Source: Mediterraneibacter glycyrrhizinilyticus (GTDB lineage Bacteria; Bacillota; Clostridia; Lachnospirales; Lachnospiraceae). From it: 41,573 bases of DNA. A model generated the notes under the pieces. It ran no database searches. It was given only the letters and a program-made list of their open reading frames with translations, and was not told the DNA's origin. Location: the NCBI RefSeq assembly GCF_016902345.1, contig NZ_JACJLR010000030.1, positions 1 to 41,573 of the forward strand, given 5' to 3'. Made by a program: the position numbers and the translations under genes. Below are positions 32,665 through 39,690 of the stretch, piece by piece; position 1 is the stretch's first letter, and each line of letters opens with the position of its first letter.

Positions 32665-33867
32665 CTATGCCTGTACATCACCATCTTCTGTCCGCTCCCG
32701 GCGGATCCGCTCCAGAAGTTCCTCCGCCTTCTTTGTCCTTCCCAGGATCCCGTCCTCCAGGGAAAACAGGACCGCTCCGATCTGCAGTTCCTCTCCTGCT
32801 CTCTGTCTGAGATAGAACTCGATCCGTTCTGTCACAGCCTCCATGACCTGCCAAAGAAGTCCCTGTTCCTTCAGGATCCCGATCGCTTCCGTAGTATTGA
32901 TGCACTGCATCAGCCTCTGCACTGTCTCCCGATCTGCTCCTGCCATGGCTGCATGTGCGGCGAACACTTCCATCCTGCAGTCCGCCTGGCGGGAGTGTGT
33001 GTTCATGACTCCTGCTGCCAGCTTGATGAATTTTCCCACATGCCCGATCAGAAGGATCCCCTTCATTCCCAACAGTCTGGCATCATCAATGGTCTCTCCC
33101 ACATAATTGCTGCATTTGACCGCCAGGGCAGGATCCGCCTGCAGGTTCTCTCTGAGAAAATCGGTCCCATAATTTCCCGGAACGACATAGCAGTATTGGT
33201 GACCGCTCTCTCTTAACATCTTCATCTCAAGATAGATCGTATCTGTCAGCGCTTTCTCGCTCATCGGCTCCACGATCCCGCTGGTCCCGAGGACCGACAG
33301 TCCTCCCTCGATCCCAAGCCTGGGGTTGAAGGTCTTCTTCGCCGTCTCTCCCCCTTCCGGGATGGAGATCGTCACCCGGATCCTGTCTGTACATCCGTAT
33401 TTCTCCCGGGTCTCATTCACCGCGTCCCGGATCATCCTGCGGGGCACCTTGTTGATCGCTGCCTGCCCGACGCGCTGCTCCAATCCGGGCTTTGTCACCC
33501 GCCCGACTCCAACACCGCCGTCGATGATAACTCCATCTTTCTCAAAACGTAAATCCCCATCTTTGTTCTCCGGAGCCTCAACAGGCTCCGCCTTTTCCAC
33601 CCGCGCAAAAACGAGGAGCCCGTCTGTCACATCCGGATCATCCCCGCTGAATTTGCGCACTGCGCATTCCGCATATACCGTTGTTCTTCTGACATTCTCC
33701 ACATCCAGATAAAGTTCGATCCCTTTCGGCGTCATGAGCCGGACATGATCCGACTGTTCCCCGGAAAGAAGCATCTGCGCGGCGGCTTTTGCTGCTGCCG
33801 CCGCACAGCTTCCGGTCGTATACCCCAGCCTCAAACCGGACCGGTCTCTCCCGATATCCGGTTTCAT
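32665..33867 (-). CDS. cbiD: Cobalt-precorrin-5B C1-methyltransferase CbiD
   Basis: The anaerobic-pathway C1 methyltransferase, which is not related to the other tetrapyrrole methylases. RLGYTTGSCAAAAAKAAAQML at the N-terminus and GGVGVGRVTKPGL are unmistakable, and 400 aa is normal with a small charged C-terminus. Its presence shows the oxygen-independent (cbi) route of cobalamin synthesis. ATG 33867 overlaps the bcp stop as ATGA, so it is translated with bcp. Confidence 0.97.
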   Translation of the reverse strand: MKPDIGRDRSGLRLGYTTGSCAAAAAKAAAQMLLSGEQSDHVRLMTPKGIELYLDVENVRRTTVYAECAVRKFSGDDPDVTDGLLVFARVEKAEPVEAPENKDGDLRFEKDGVIIDGGVGVGRVTKPGLEQRVGQAAINKVPRRMIRDAVNETREKYGCTDRIRVTISIPEGGETAKKTFNPRLGIEGGLSVLGTSGIVEPMSEKALTDTIYLEMKMLRESGHQYCYVVPGNYGTDFLRENLQADPALAVKCSNYVGETIDDARLLGMKGILLIGHVGKFIKLAAGVMNTHSRQADCRMEVFAAHAAMAGADRETVQRLMQCINTTEAIGILKEQGLLWQVMEAVTERIEFYLRQRAGEELQIGAVLFSLEDGILGRTKKAEELLERIRRERTEDGDVQA

Positions 33868-34322
33868 TCGGTAATTTCCTCCAGCATCTGCGCCGGATTA
33901 TCCGCTGCCTTTACTTTTCCGAACGCCTTGACGATCACACCTTCCTCATCGATCAGATAGGTTGTGCGCACTACCCCCATGGTCTTCCTTCCATACATGT
34001 TCTTCTCCTTCCAGACGTCATACGCCTGGATGCAGCTCAGTTCCGTATCGGAAAGCAGTGTAAAGGGCAGGCTGTACTTTTCTTCAAATTTCTTGTGGGA
34101 AGCAATGCTGTCCTTGCTCACCCCGAGGACGACAGCCTCCTTCTCCATAAACTGGGGATACAGTTCGCCAAAACCGCACGCCTGCTTTGTACACCCCGGC
34201 GTATTGTCTTTCGGATAAAAGTACAGGATCACCTTTTTCCCTCTGTATTCCTCAAGTGTGTGTATCTCTCCATTCTGGTCCGGCAGTTCAAATGCCGGCG
34301 CCTTTGTTCCAACTTCCAACAT
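33864..34322 (-). CDS. bcp: Thiol peroxidase, BCP/AhpC family
   Basis: A 152-aa peroxiredoxin that reduces peroxides with thioredoxin. The peroxidatic and resolving cysteines lie in NTPGCTKQACGF (C44 and C49), the atypical 2-Cys arrangement of bacterioferritin comigratory protein. ATG at 34322 has AAAGGAGGACAAACAC upstream. It is the first gene of the cobalamin operon and is coupled to cbiD by an ATGA overlap. Protection of oxygen-sensitive corrin intermediates is a possible reason, but this is speculation. Confidence 0.96.
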   Translation of the reverse strand: MLEVGTKAPAFELPDQNGEIHTLEEYRGKKVILYFYPKDNTPGCTKQACGFGELYPQFMEKEAVVLGVSKDSIASHKKFEEKYSLPFTLLSDTELSCIQAYDVWKEKNMYGRKTMGVVRTTYLIDEEGVIVKAFGKVKAADNPAQMLEEITE

Positions 34323-34346
34323 GTGTTTGTCCTCCTTTATTAGTTG

Positions 34347-34375
34347 ATCACAGGATCATCGCTGTGCTTTTGCAA
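34347..34375 (-). promoter_or_regulatory. Candidate promoter of the bcp-cob operon
   Basis: On the minus strand TTGCAA (34370-34375) and TGTGAT (34347-34352) are 17 bp apart, 25 bp upstream of the bcp start. The -10 matches consensus at four of six positions. The 63-bp gap behind bcp is too short for a cobalamin riboswitch, and no B12 box is seen there. Confidence 0.4.
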
Positions 34376-34385
34376 AATGTATATT

Positions 34386-34790
34386 TCAAATCTGCTGGAG
34401 GGTATCTCCATATCGCTCCAGAATCCCTGTCTGCATCCTCAAAAATTCAGGGATATATTTCTTCAGAATGATATTTACAAGCCTTTTTGCCGCCTCTCCG
34501 TCATAGATATGAGTCATATCGTTTCTGGACTTCAGCATCTCAATCCAGACATCTTCATCGATAAAATCGTACACAGAATACGCTGTCTTCAGTATCTCTC
34601 TGGGAGATCCTGATCTCGCTTCACGACTCCCTTCATAGCGGAGCAATTCTTTCAGAACTTTCCAGCTGAGTTCAAATTGAATAAAAAATTTATCAATGAT
34701 TCCACTAATGATAAATTCATTATCAATATCCTCTTCTCCTGCTCGTTTCAGGACTTCAAGATTTGAGTTGAAATTATCAAATTTTTTCAT
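34386..34790 (-). CDS. HEPN-domain protein of a HEPN/MNT pair (HI0074-like)
   Basis: A 134-aa all-helical protein described in databases as nucleotidyltransferase substrate-binding protein. SRNDMTHIYD shows the R-X4-H-X-Y motif of HEPN toxins (type VII toxin-antitoxin family), so the RNase active site is intact. FFIQFELSWKVLKELLRYEG is a typical family helix. ATG 34790 overlaps the MNT gene by 14 bp, the usual coupling of such pairs. In related systems the MNT partner adenylylates the HEPN tyrosine and silences it. Confidence 0.92.
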   Translation of the reverse strand: MKKFDNFNSNLEVLKRAGEEDIDNEFIISGIIDKFFIQFELSWKVLKELLRYEGSREARSGSPREILKTAYSVYDFIDEDVWIEMLKSRNDMTHIYDGEAAKRLVNIILKKYIPEFLRMQTGILERYGDTLQQI

Positions 34791-35070
34791 AGATTATTTT
34801 CCCCTCCCTTTCAATATTCTCCCTCAGTTCCTGCTGAATGCTCTGATTCAGATCTACGAAATCAAACATAAGAAGGGTTGAAGTCTCTTCATCCACATCC
34901 AGGGAAAAATTAGCAAAATCTCCTCCCTTTACAGCCAGATCGATGTCACTTGTCCTGTGAAAGTCTCCTCTGGCACGCGATCCGAACAGAATCACTTTCT
35001 CGACCTTATATTTCTCCGCTATTTCACAGATTTCCCGTATAACCTGTTCTCTGATCCCGGTTCCGTTCAC
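34777..35070 (-). CDS. MNT-type nucleotidyltransferase, antitoxin of HEPN/MNT pair
   Basis: A 97-aa minimal nucleotidyltransferase with the signature GSRARGDFHRTSDIDLAV (GS-X10-D-X-D) that binds metal and nucleotide. A third acidic residue is probably in LLMFDFVDLN. It would act as antitoxin by adding AMP to its HEPN partner. GTG at 35070 has AGGAGG nine bases upstream. A good promoter (35103-35131) serves the pair. Confidence 0.92.
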   Translation of the reverse strand: MNGTGIREQVIREICEIAEKYKVEKVILFGSRARGDFHRTSDIDLAVKGGDFANFSLDVDEETSTLLMFDFVDLNQSIQQELRENIEREGKIIYEKI

Positions 35071-35102
35071 GGCTTCTCTCCTCCTTTAAGAATCCTGAAT
35101 TG

Positions 35103-35131
35103 ATTATATCCTGCCTTCCCATTTTGTGCAA
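35103..35131 (-). promoter_or_regulatory. Promoter of the MNT-HEPN operon
   Basis: On the minus strand TTGCAC (35126-35131) and TATAAT (35103-35108) are 17 bp apart, with a consensus -10, 33 bp upstream of the MNT start codon. The rest of the 257-bp gap to 35327 holds no gene that I can support. Confidence 0.75.
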
Positions 35132-35327
35132 CCTGCCATCGTGTCTTTTCAGGAGCTTTCCTATACAATAAATGGACAACAAGCGGATCTTTCTTTTCCG
35201 CGTGCTGCTTTCGTCAGCTTCTTGTTTTCATATTTATCCCGGCGGTCTCCGCCAAAGATTTCCTTTTGTTTGAGCTCACAGAAGGTTGCAGCTATTCCTT
35301 TTTTCTCTATAATGGAGGTGTGATCTA

Positions 35328-35605
35328 TTGAACGAAAAATCAAATAACAGTCAGGAATATCCGTCGATAAACCGGAAATATAAAGACCGGCTCTTCCGCC
35401 TGGTGTTTAGCAGAAAGCCTGTCTGGAGTTAAAACAGGCGGTCTCTTTCGCGGTGGACGAATGTACAGCACAGGGCATCCTGGATGATATCCTGACTTCA
35501 CAGGAAGCAGAGGTGATCCAGGTGGTACTGGAAACATTCGATCAGGAAAAATATGACCTTACCGAGGCTGAGATCTTAGAAAAGCTTCAGAAATACCGGC
35601 CGTAA
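35328..35605 (+). pseudogene. Rpn-family recombination-promoting nuclease remnant
   Basis: TTG at 35328 (GGAGG upstream) opens a frame with NRKYKDRLFRLVFSRK, the normal N-terminus of Rpn/PD-(D/E)XK transposase-like proteins, which stops at 35432. An overlapping frame then gives VDECTAQGILDDIL and a Glu/Lys-rich tail to the stop at 35605, matching the family C-terminus. The catalytic middle, roughly 200 residues, is missing. A large deletion with frameshift is clear, and no active nuclease can be made. Confidence 0.75.
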
Positions 35606-35700
35606 AATCACCGGAAGTATAAAAAGGCACATCCCGGAATTGTAATCGGTCACCGAGGTCTCGGGCAAGCCCGGACTTTGGCTCGTCGCCGTTACAAACA

Positions 35701-35725
35701 GAGGGACTGTTCAGCACAGTCCCTC
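35701..35725. terminator. Hairpin terminator between convergent rpn remnant and XRE gene
   Basis: GAGGGACTGT (35701-35710) and ACAGTCCCTC (35716-35725) form a perfect 10-bp stem with a 5-nt loop. Moderate T-rich sequence follows on both sides. It lies between convergent genes and could act in both directions. A second short GC hairpin (CGGGC-AA-GCCCG) lies near 35662-35673. Confidence 0.65.
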
Positions 35726-35789
35726 CCTCTTGTCTCCCCCAGAAAAAGAGTCGTCTTATAATGCCCTGTCTGCTCCGCAGCTTCCCGCC

Positions 35790-36395
35790 TCACCGGACCG
35801 CGATTCCCACCATCACACACAAAAGGGAAAACACGATACATAAAAGCAGTATGCTGTTTACCCCCATAAGATAGAAAAGAATTAATGCAGCCCCTGTCCC
35901 AAGGAGCATAAGACCCCCATAAACTTTTCTGAGGTTTTCGTCATCCCGGTGTCTGGCAAAAAAGCAGATACCTATGATCGTCAGCGCGATCGCACAGCCG
36001 CACCACGAAGCCGGGATCAGACTCGCATGCCCGGACATGATGATCAATGCGGTGACAATGATCACAACAGGGACAGCGATCCATGTGATGAACCTGCTTT
36101 CCTTACGGTTGTTTCTTTCAATCTCAGCCACATCAATGATCACATTTTTCATTTCTTCTTCCGAACAGTTATCTGCTCTTTTCTCCATCTTTTCAGAACG
36201 CATCAGTTCTAAAACAGATATGTTCAAAGCCTCTGATAATGGAACAAGGAGACTGATGTCCGGGAATCCTTTTCCACGTTCCCAGCGGCTGACCGCTTTA
36301 TCTGTCACTTTCAGTTTTTGTGCCAGCTGCAATTGTGTCATACTATTCTCTTTGCGGCACGTTGCAATAAAGGCGCCAAATTTCTCTGCGTCCAT
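35790..36395 (-). CDS. XRE-family regulator with membrane domain
   Basis: A 201-aa protein with an N-terminal helix-turn-helix (MTQLQLAQKLKVTDKAVSRW, about 20-39) and a C-terminal part with about four membrane helices (ITWIAVPVVIIVTALIIMSG and three more). Such fusions are common in Firmicutes and probably act as membrane-tethered repressors; the target and signal are unknown. ATG at 36395 has GGGAGGTG seven bases upstream; the frame start at 36410 would include the binding site and is rejected. Confidence 0.9.
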   Translation of the reverse strand: MDAEKFGAFIATCRKENSMTQLQLAQKLKVTDKAVSRWERGKGFPDISLLVPLSEALNISVLELMRSEKMEKRADNCSEEEMKNVIIDVAEIERNNRKESRFITWIAVPVVIIVTALIIMSGHASLIPASWCGCAIALTIIGICFFARHRDDENLRKVYGGLMLLGTGAALILFYLMGVNSILLLCIVFSLLCVMVGIAVR

Positions 36396-36477
36396 CTTTC
36401 CACCTCCCAAGTCAAATATAAAGCATGATCGTTTTTTGGGATACCGATGGATGCTTTACTTCAAACAAAACCTGGCT

Positions 36478-36882
36478 CTACGATTCATTTACCGCAGCCT
36501 GTATTCCTTCAATCCGCGCCTCCACCGGTGACCGCACTTCGATCAGATTTCCATCCGGATCATAAAGCCTGACCAGCTTCTGTCCCCAGGGCAGTTCTGT
36601 CAGAGGGGTAGCATATCGAATCTTCTCACCGTATTCCTCCAGACGTTTCACAAATGTTTCCATATCCCCTTCCTCAAAATACAGTTCCGAGGCGTTATTC
36701 TGGGGAATGATCTCGCTTCCCAGCGTTCCTTTCCAGATGCCGGCATCCTGAAGGACAAGCCCCTCTGTCAGGATCACATTTCCCTCCTGCTCCAGGATCG
36801 GATCCAGACCAAACAGATCTTTATAGAACGCTTTCGATCTTTCAATGTCATTTACTGCAATCAGAATATTTTTCAGCTTCAT
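36478..36882 (-). CDS. VOC family (glyoxalase/bleomycin-resistance fold) protein
   Basis: A 134-aa paired-beta-alpha protein: NILIAVNDIERSKAFYKDLFGL at the start and LVRLYDPDGNLIEVRSP at the end, with its terminal glutamate as likely metal ligand. The substrate is unknown; relatives include dioxygenases, resistance proteins and lyases. ATG 36882 fits GAGAGGTG about 6 bp upstream better than GTG 36891. Confidence 0.92.
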   Translation of the reverse strand: MKLKNILIAVNDIERSKAFYKDLFGLDPILEQEGNVILTEGLVLQDAGIWKGTLGSEIIPQNNASELYFEEGDMETFVKRLEEYGEKIRYATPLTELPWGQKLVRLYDPDGNLIEVRSPVEARIEGIQAAVNES

Positions 36883-36955
36883 CTCCTTCACCTCTCTGTC
36901 ACATTATTTCTGTATTTCCCCCGCATTATTTATACTGCCGTTTCTATATCTTTGG

Positions 36956-38032
36956 TCATAGATACAACGTATCCGCTGTCTTGATAATTTCCGCTGCAAT
37001 CTTCTCCGCCGTCTTTCCCGAAACGTCGATCTTCACAGTATCCAGTGCGTGATACATGGGAAGATAGTTCAGGCTCCGGCTGATCACATCCTCTTTTCGT
37101 ACACCTTCTTCGATATCTTTCTCAAGCCGCTCCTGAAGTGCTTCCTCCGTACATACCAGGGAGATTTTCACGATCCTGCATTTTTCTGCATCCAGCCGGA
37201 ATATGATCTCATCCAGGATCTCCTGCTGATGCATGACCCAGCAAAACACGACATTCTGATATGCGGTACAGTGAATGAAATTATTCAGAAGCGTACAGAT
37301 ATTGTCCATGACCATCTGTTTTGTCTCTGGCGTAACCTGAAACGGATCCATATCCCAGCACCAGTCTCCGTCCAGGAACACACAGTCTGGAAGAGTCTTC
37401 TTCAATATCTGTCCCACCGTTGTCTTTCCCACACCCATGGGGCCTCCGATCAGATACAGCCTCTTTTCATAGCGGTTCCCATACTTTTTCTTTGCCGCAG
37501 CCGTATATTTCCGCACAAACGTGCCTTTTGCGTCTGTGTAACCGTCTCTGTCATGTTCGTATTTTTTCCACAGCGACAGTTTCAGCTGTTCATATTTCTC
37601 CGCAATATCCGGATATTCATTCAGATAATCCCGGAAATACAGTTCGTCATTGTCACCAGAATACCGCAGATGCAGGTGGAACACTTTCTCTGCAAATCCC
37701 TGTTCTGTATACCCTTTATTAAATGACATCCTGTTTTCATTCCGGCTCATACAGATCCACCCATTCTCACAGAGGCTCTGCCGGATCTCTCCCATATCGG
37801 TTCCAGGCGCTGCCTCGATCAGGATATCAACGATCGGTTTTGCCTGGATCTGCCCAATGGCGGTACTCCCCACATGACTGATCCGTTCTACAGTTCCGGA
37901 AGGAAGGATTCGCTCAAGCTCTGCTTTTTCTTCCCTGTACCATATCTCCCATTCCTCTTTGTGCTCTGTCAGGATAATGGGAAATAACTGCCACAGTTCT
38001 TCCAGACTCATCTCACATAAACTTTTCCTCAT
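36956..38032 (-). CDS. GrpB-domain protein fused to a P-loop kinase
   Basis: A 358-aa two-domain protein. Residues about 15-180 are a GrpB/UPF0157 domain with the nucleotidyltransferase-like VERISHVGSTAIGQIQAKPIVDI. Residues about 192-358 form an AAA/shikimate-kinase-like domain with Walker A GGPMGVGKTT and FLDGDWCWDMDPF. The fusion occurs in other Clostridia; the substrate is unknown, perhaps a small metabolite or drug. ATG 38032 has GGAG seven bases upstream. The frame continues to 38182 but there it overlaps the NUDIX gene. Confidence 0.88.
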   Translation of the reverse strand: MRKSLCEMSLEELWQLFPIILTEHKEEWEIWYREEKAELERILPSGTVERISHVGSTAIGQIQAKPIVDILIEAAPGTDMGEIRQSLCENGWICMSRNENRMSFNKGYTEQGFAEKVFHLHLRYSGDNDELYFRDYLNEYPDIAEKYEQLKLSLWKKYEHDRDGYTDAKGTFVRKYTAAAKKKYGNRYEKRLYLIGGPMGVGKTTVGQILKKTLPDCVFLDGDWCWDMDPFQVTPETKQMVMDNICTLLNNFIHCTAYQNVVFCWVMHQQEILDEIIFRLDAEKCRIVKISLVCTEEALQERLEKDIEEGVRKEDVISRSLNYLPMYHALDTVKIDVSGKTAEKIAAEIIKTADTLYL

Positions 38033-38081
38033 ATCGTTTCTCCAGTATTCTCTCAATATGCATATAAAATCCCTGATGCAG

Positions 38082-38702
38082 CTATTCCAGAAGAGTCTTC
38101 CATTTCTCGGAATGATATGTCTCGAAACACATCCTGATCTGCTCTTCATTGTTTTTCTCTGTCGCAAGTGTGGGAAGTTCATCCAGACCGAAATACCTGC
38201 TCTCCACAGTTTCTATGTTCTTCTCAAAAGAACCTCCCGTGACAGAACACAGCACAAACACCTTGCACACTTTATGGGCATAGACAGGAAGGTTGTGTTT
38301 CTCTCTGTCCTGTATGGCAATGACCAGATCCGGTGTAACATCCAGTCCTGCCTCTTCTTTTACCTCTTTGACCACGTTCTCTCCTACCGAGACATCCACA
38401 TCAACCCATCCGCCCGGCATGGACCAGGTACCATTATTTTCCTGAACGAGCAGGATCTTGTCGTCCTGAAAGATCGCGGCACGGGTATCCAGCTTCGGTG
38501 TCTGGTATCCTGTCTCATTGCAGAACAGATCCTTTACTTTCTCCGTTGGGATCTCCGTCTTATAACTGATCATCTCTGCCGCAATATCACGGATCCTCTC
38601 ATATCGTTCCAGATCAAACCGGTCTTTCCCGTAATGCAGGCCTGCCTGGGCAAGACTCTGAAGCTCTACCGCCCATTTGAGCCACTTTTCGTTTTTGTCC
38701 AT
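38082..38702 (-). CDS. NUDIX hydrolase with N-terminal domain
   Basis: A 206-aa enzyme that hydrolyses a nucleoside diphosphate derivative. The first 65 residues are the helical domain found on this subgroup (KWAVELQSLAQAGLHYGKDRFDLERYE). The NUDIX box lies in GGWVDVDVSVGENVVKEVKE followed by EAGLD; the first glutamate of the classical box is replaced by valine, while the KEVKEE metal-binding part is kept. ATG 38702 has AAAGGAGGAAAG directly upstream. Confidence 0.93.
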   Translation of the reverse strand: MDKNEKWLKWAVELQSLAQAGLHYGKDRFDLERYERIRDIAAEMISYKTEIPTEKVKDLFCNETGYQTPKLDTRAAIFQDDKILLVQENNGTWSMPGGWVDVDVSVGENVVKEVKEEAGLDVTPDLVIAIQDREKHNLPVYAHKVCKVFVLCSVTGGSFEKNIETVESRYFGLDELPTLATEKNNEEQIRMCFETYHSEKWKTLLE

Positions 38703-38754
38703 CTTCTTTCCTCCTTTAGCATACTCCTCTTCGTTTTGTTACAGACAGCTCCTC

Positions 38755-39432
38755 TTATTCACTGACCCTGTAATGCCCAACGATATCATCCCGCTTTTCA
38801 AGGATATCCTCCTCATAAGACACCTGGAACGGATCATTGTGATGGATCACATATGGGATCCCGTCATCATTTCTTTTGTCCGATACGATCCCGATATGGT
38901 TCTCAAAGATCACAATATCTCCGCCCTGCCACTCACTGATCTCATGAATATCCGCCGTGAGCCTGACCGAGTTCCTCTCAAAATATACCTTGAGATTTTT
39001 TACCCTTCGGAAGTCGATGTTAATATCCGGTTCATCAATTCCGTATATCTCAGGTGCCTTCAAAATATCTTCATTTACCAGCCGCATAAGATCATATCCG
39101 GCATTTCGCATCGCATCTGCCACCACGTCTGTACAGACACCATACTGATCATCCGGGTAGCCTGTTTGATAATACTTGCTCTTGTAGACAGGATTCCCGG
39201 CGATATATTCTCTTGCTCCCTGCAGGATGTCCGTCTGATCATCAATCCCGTCCCCATCCATATCCACAGAACTCTGGATGTCCTGTATATTGAAATCGCT
39301 GTTTTCTTTCGCCTCCACAGGAGCACTGCTCGTGCCGATAAAATAATACCGGAAACGATATGCAAAGCATACTGCAGTAATCCCCAGGACCAGAACTATA
39401 ACCATTATGATAACTTTCTTTTTAGACATCAT
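38755..39432 (-). CDS. DUF1287 family membrane-anchored protein
   Basis: A 225-aa protein with an N-terminal membrane helix (about 4-27) and an outside domain. GVCTDVVADAMRNAGYDL (a possible cysteine nucleophile), WQGGDIVIFENHIGIVSD and YVIHHNDP identify DUF1287, an NlpC/amidase-like fold. Its natural substrate is unknown to me. Two ATG codons in a row occur at the start, with AAAGGA upstream. It is divergent from the surface-protein gene, sharing a 258-bp AT-rich intergenic region. Confidence 0.9.
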   Translation of the reverse strand: MMSKKKVIIMVIVLVLGITAVCFAYRFRYYFIGTSSAPVEAKENSDFNIQDIQSSVDMDGDGIDDQTDILQGAREYIAGNPVYKSKYYQTGYPDDQYGVCTDVVADAMRNAGYDLMRLVNEDILKAPEIYGIDEPDINIDFRRVKNLKVYFERNSVRLTADIHEISEWQGGDIVIFENHIGIVSDKRNDDGIPYVIHHNDPFQVSYEEDILEKRDDIVGHYRVSE

Positions 39433-39619
39433 ATTATCCTTTCATATGAACCGTAACTTTTCATCCCTCAAAACATCTGATAATATCTTAGCATGACAGT
39501 GTAAAATTCGCAAAATATCAACATTAAAATTTAAATATTCAGAAAATCAATCGGCAGGATACACAAAACTTTTATGAATTTTTTGTGAACTTTTTGTGTT
39601 CAAAATGTGTATTCAAAAA

Positions 39620-39648
39620 TTGTTATCTTTAGTATCTAGAGGTATAAT
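39620..39648 (+). promoter_or_regulatory. Promoter of the surface-protein gene
   Basis: TTGTTA (39620-39625) and TATAAT (39643-39648) are 17 bp apart, 42 bp upstream of the ATG at 39691, which follows GGAGGTATGATCT. The rest of the 39433-39690 gap is AT-rich and holds no other gene. Confidence 0.8.
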
Positions 39649-39690
39649 AGAGATAACTTTTAAATTTCCAAACGAATGGAGGTATGATCT

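Noticed and set aside
34323..34385. Cobalamin riboswitch upstream of bcp
   Set aside because: The gap is only 63 bp and shows no B12 box or suitable stems.
35161..35343. Minus-strand 60-codon ORF upstream of the MNT gene
   Set aside because: It reads somewhat like protein (GGDRRDKYENKKLTKAARGKE) but has no clear binding site and covers the start of the rpn remnant. It may be the tail of a lost gene; support is too weak for a feature.
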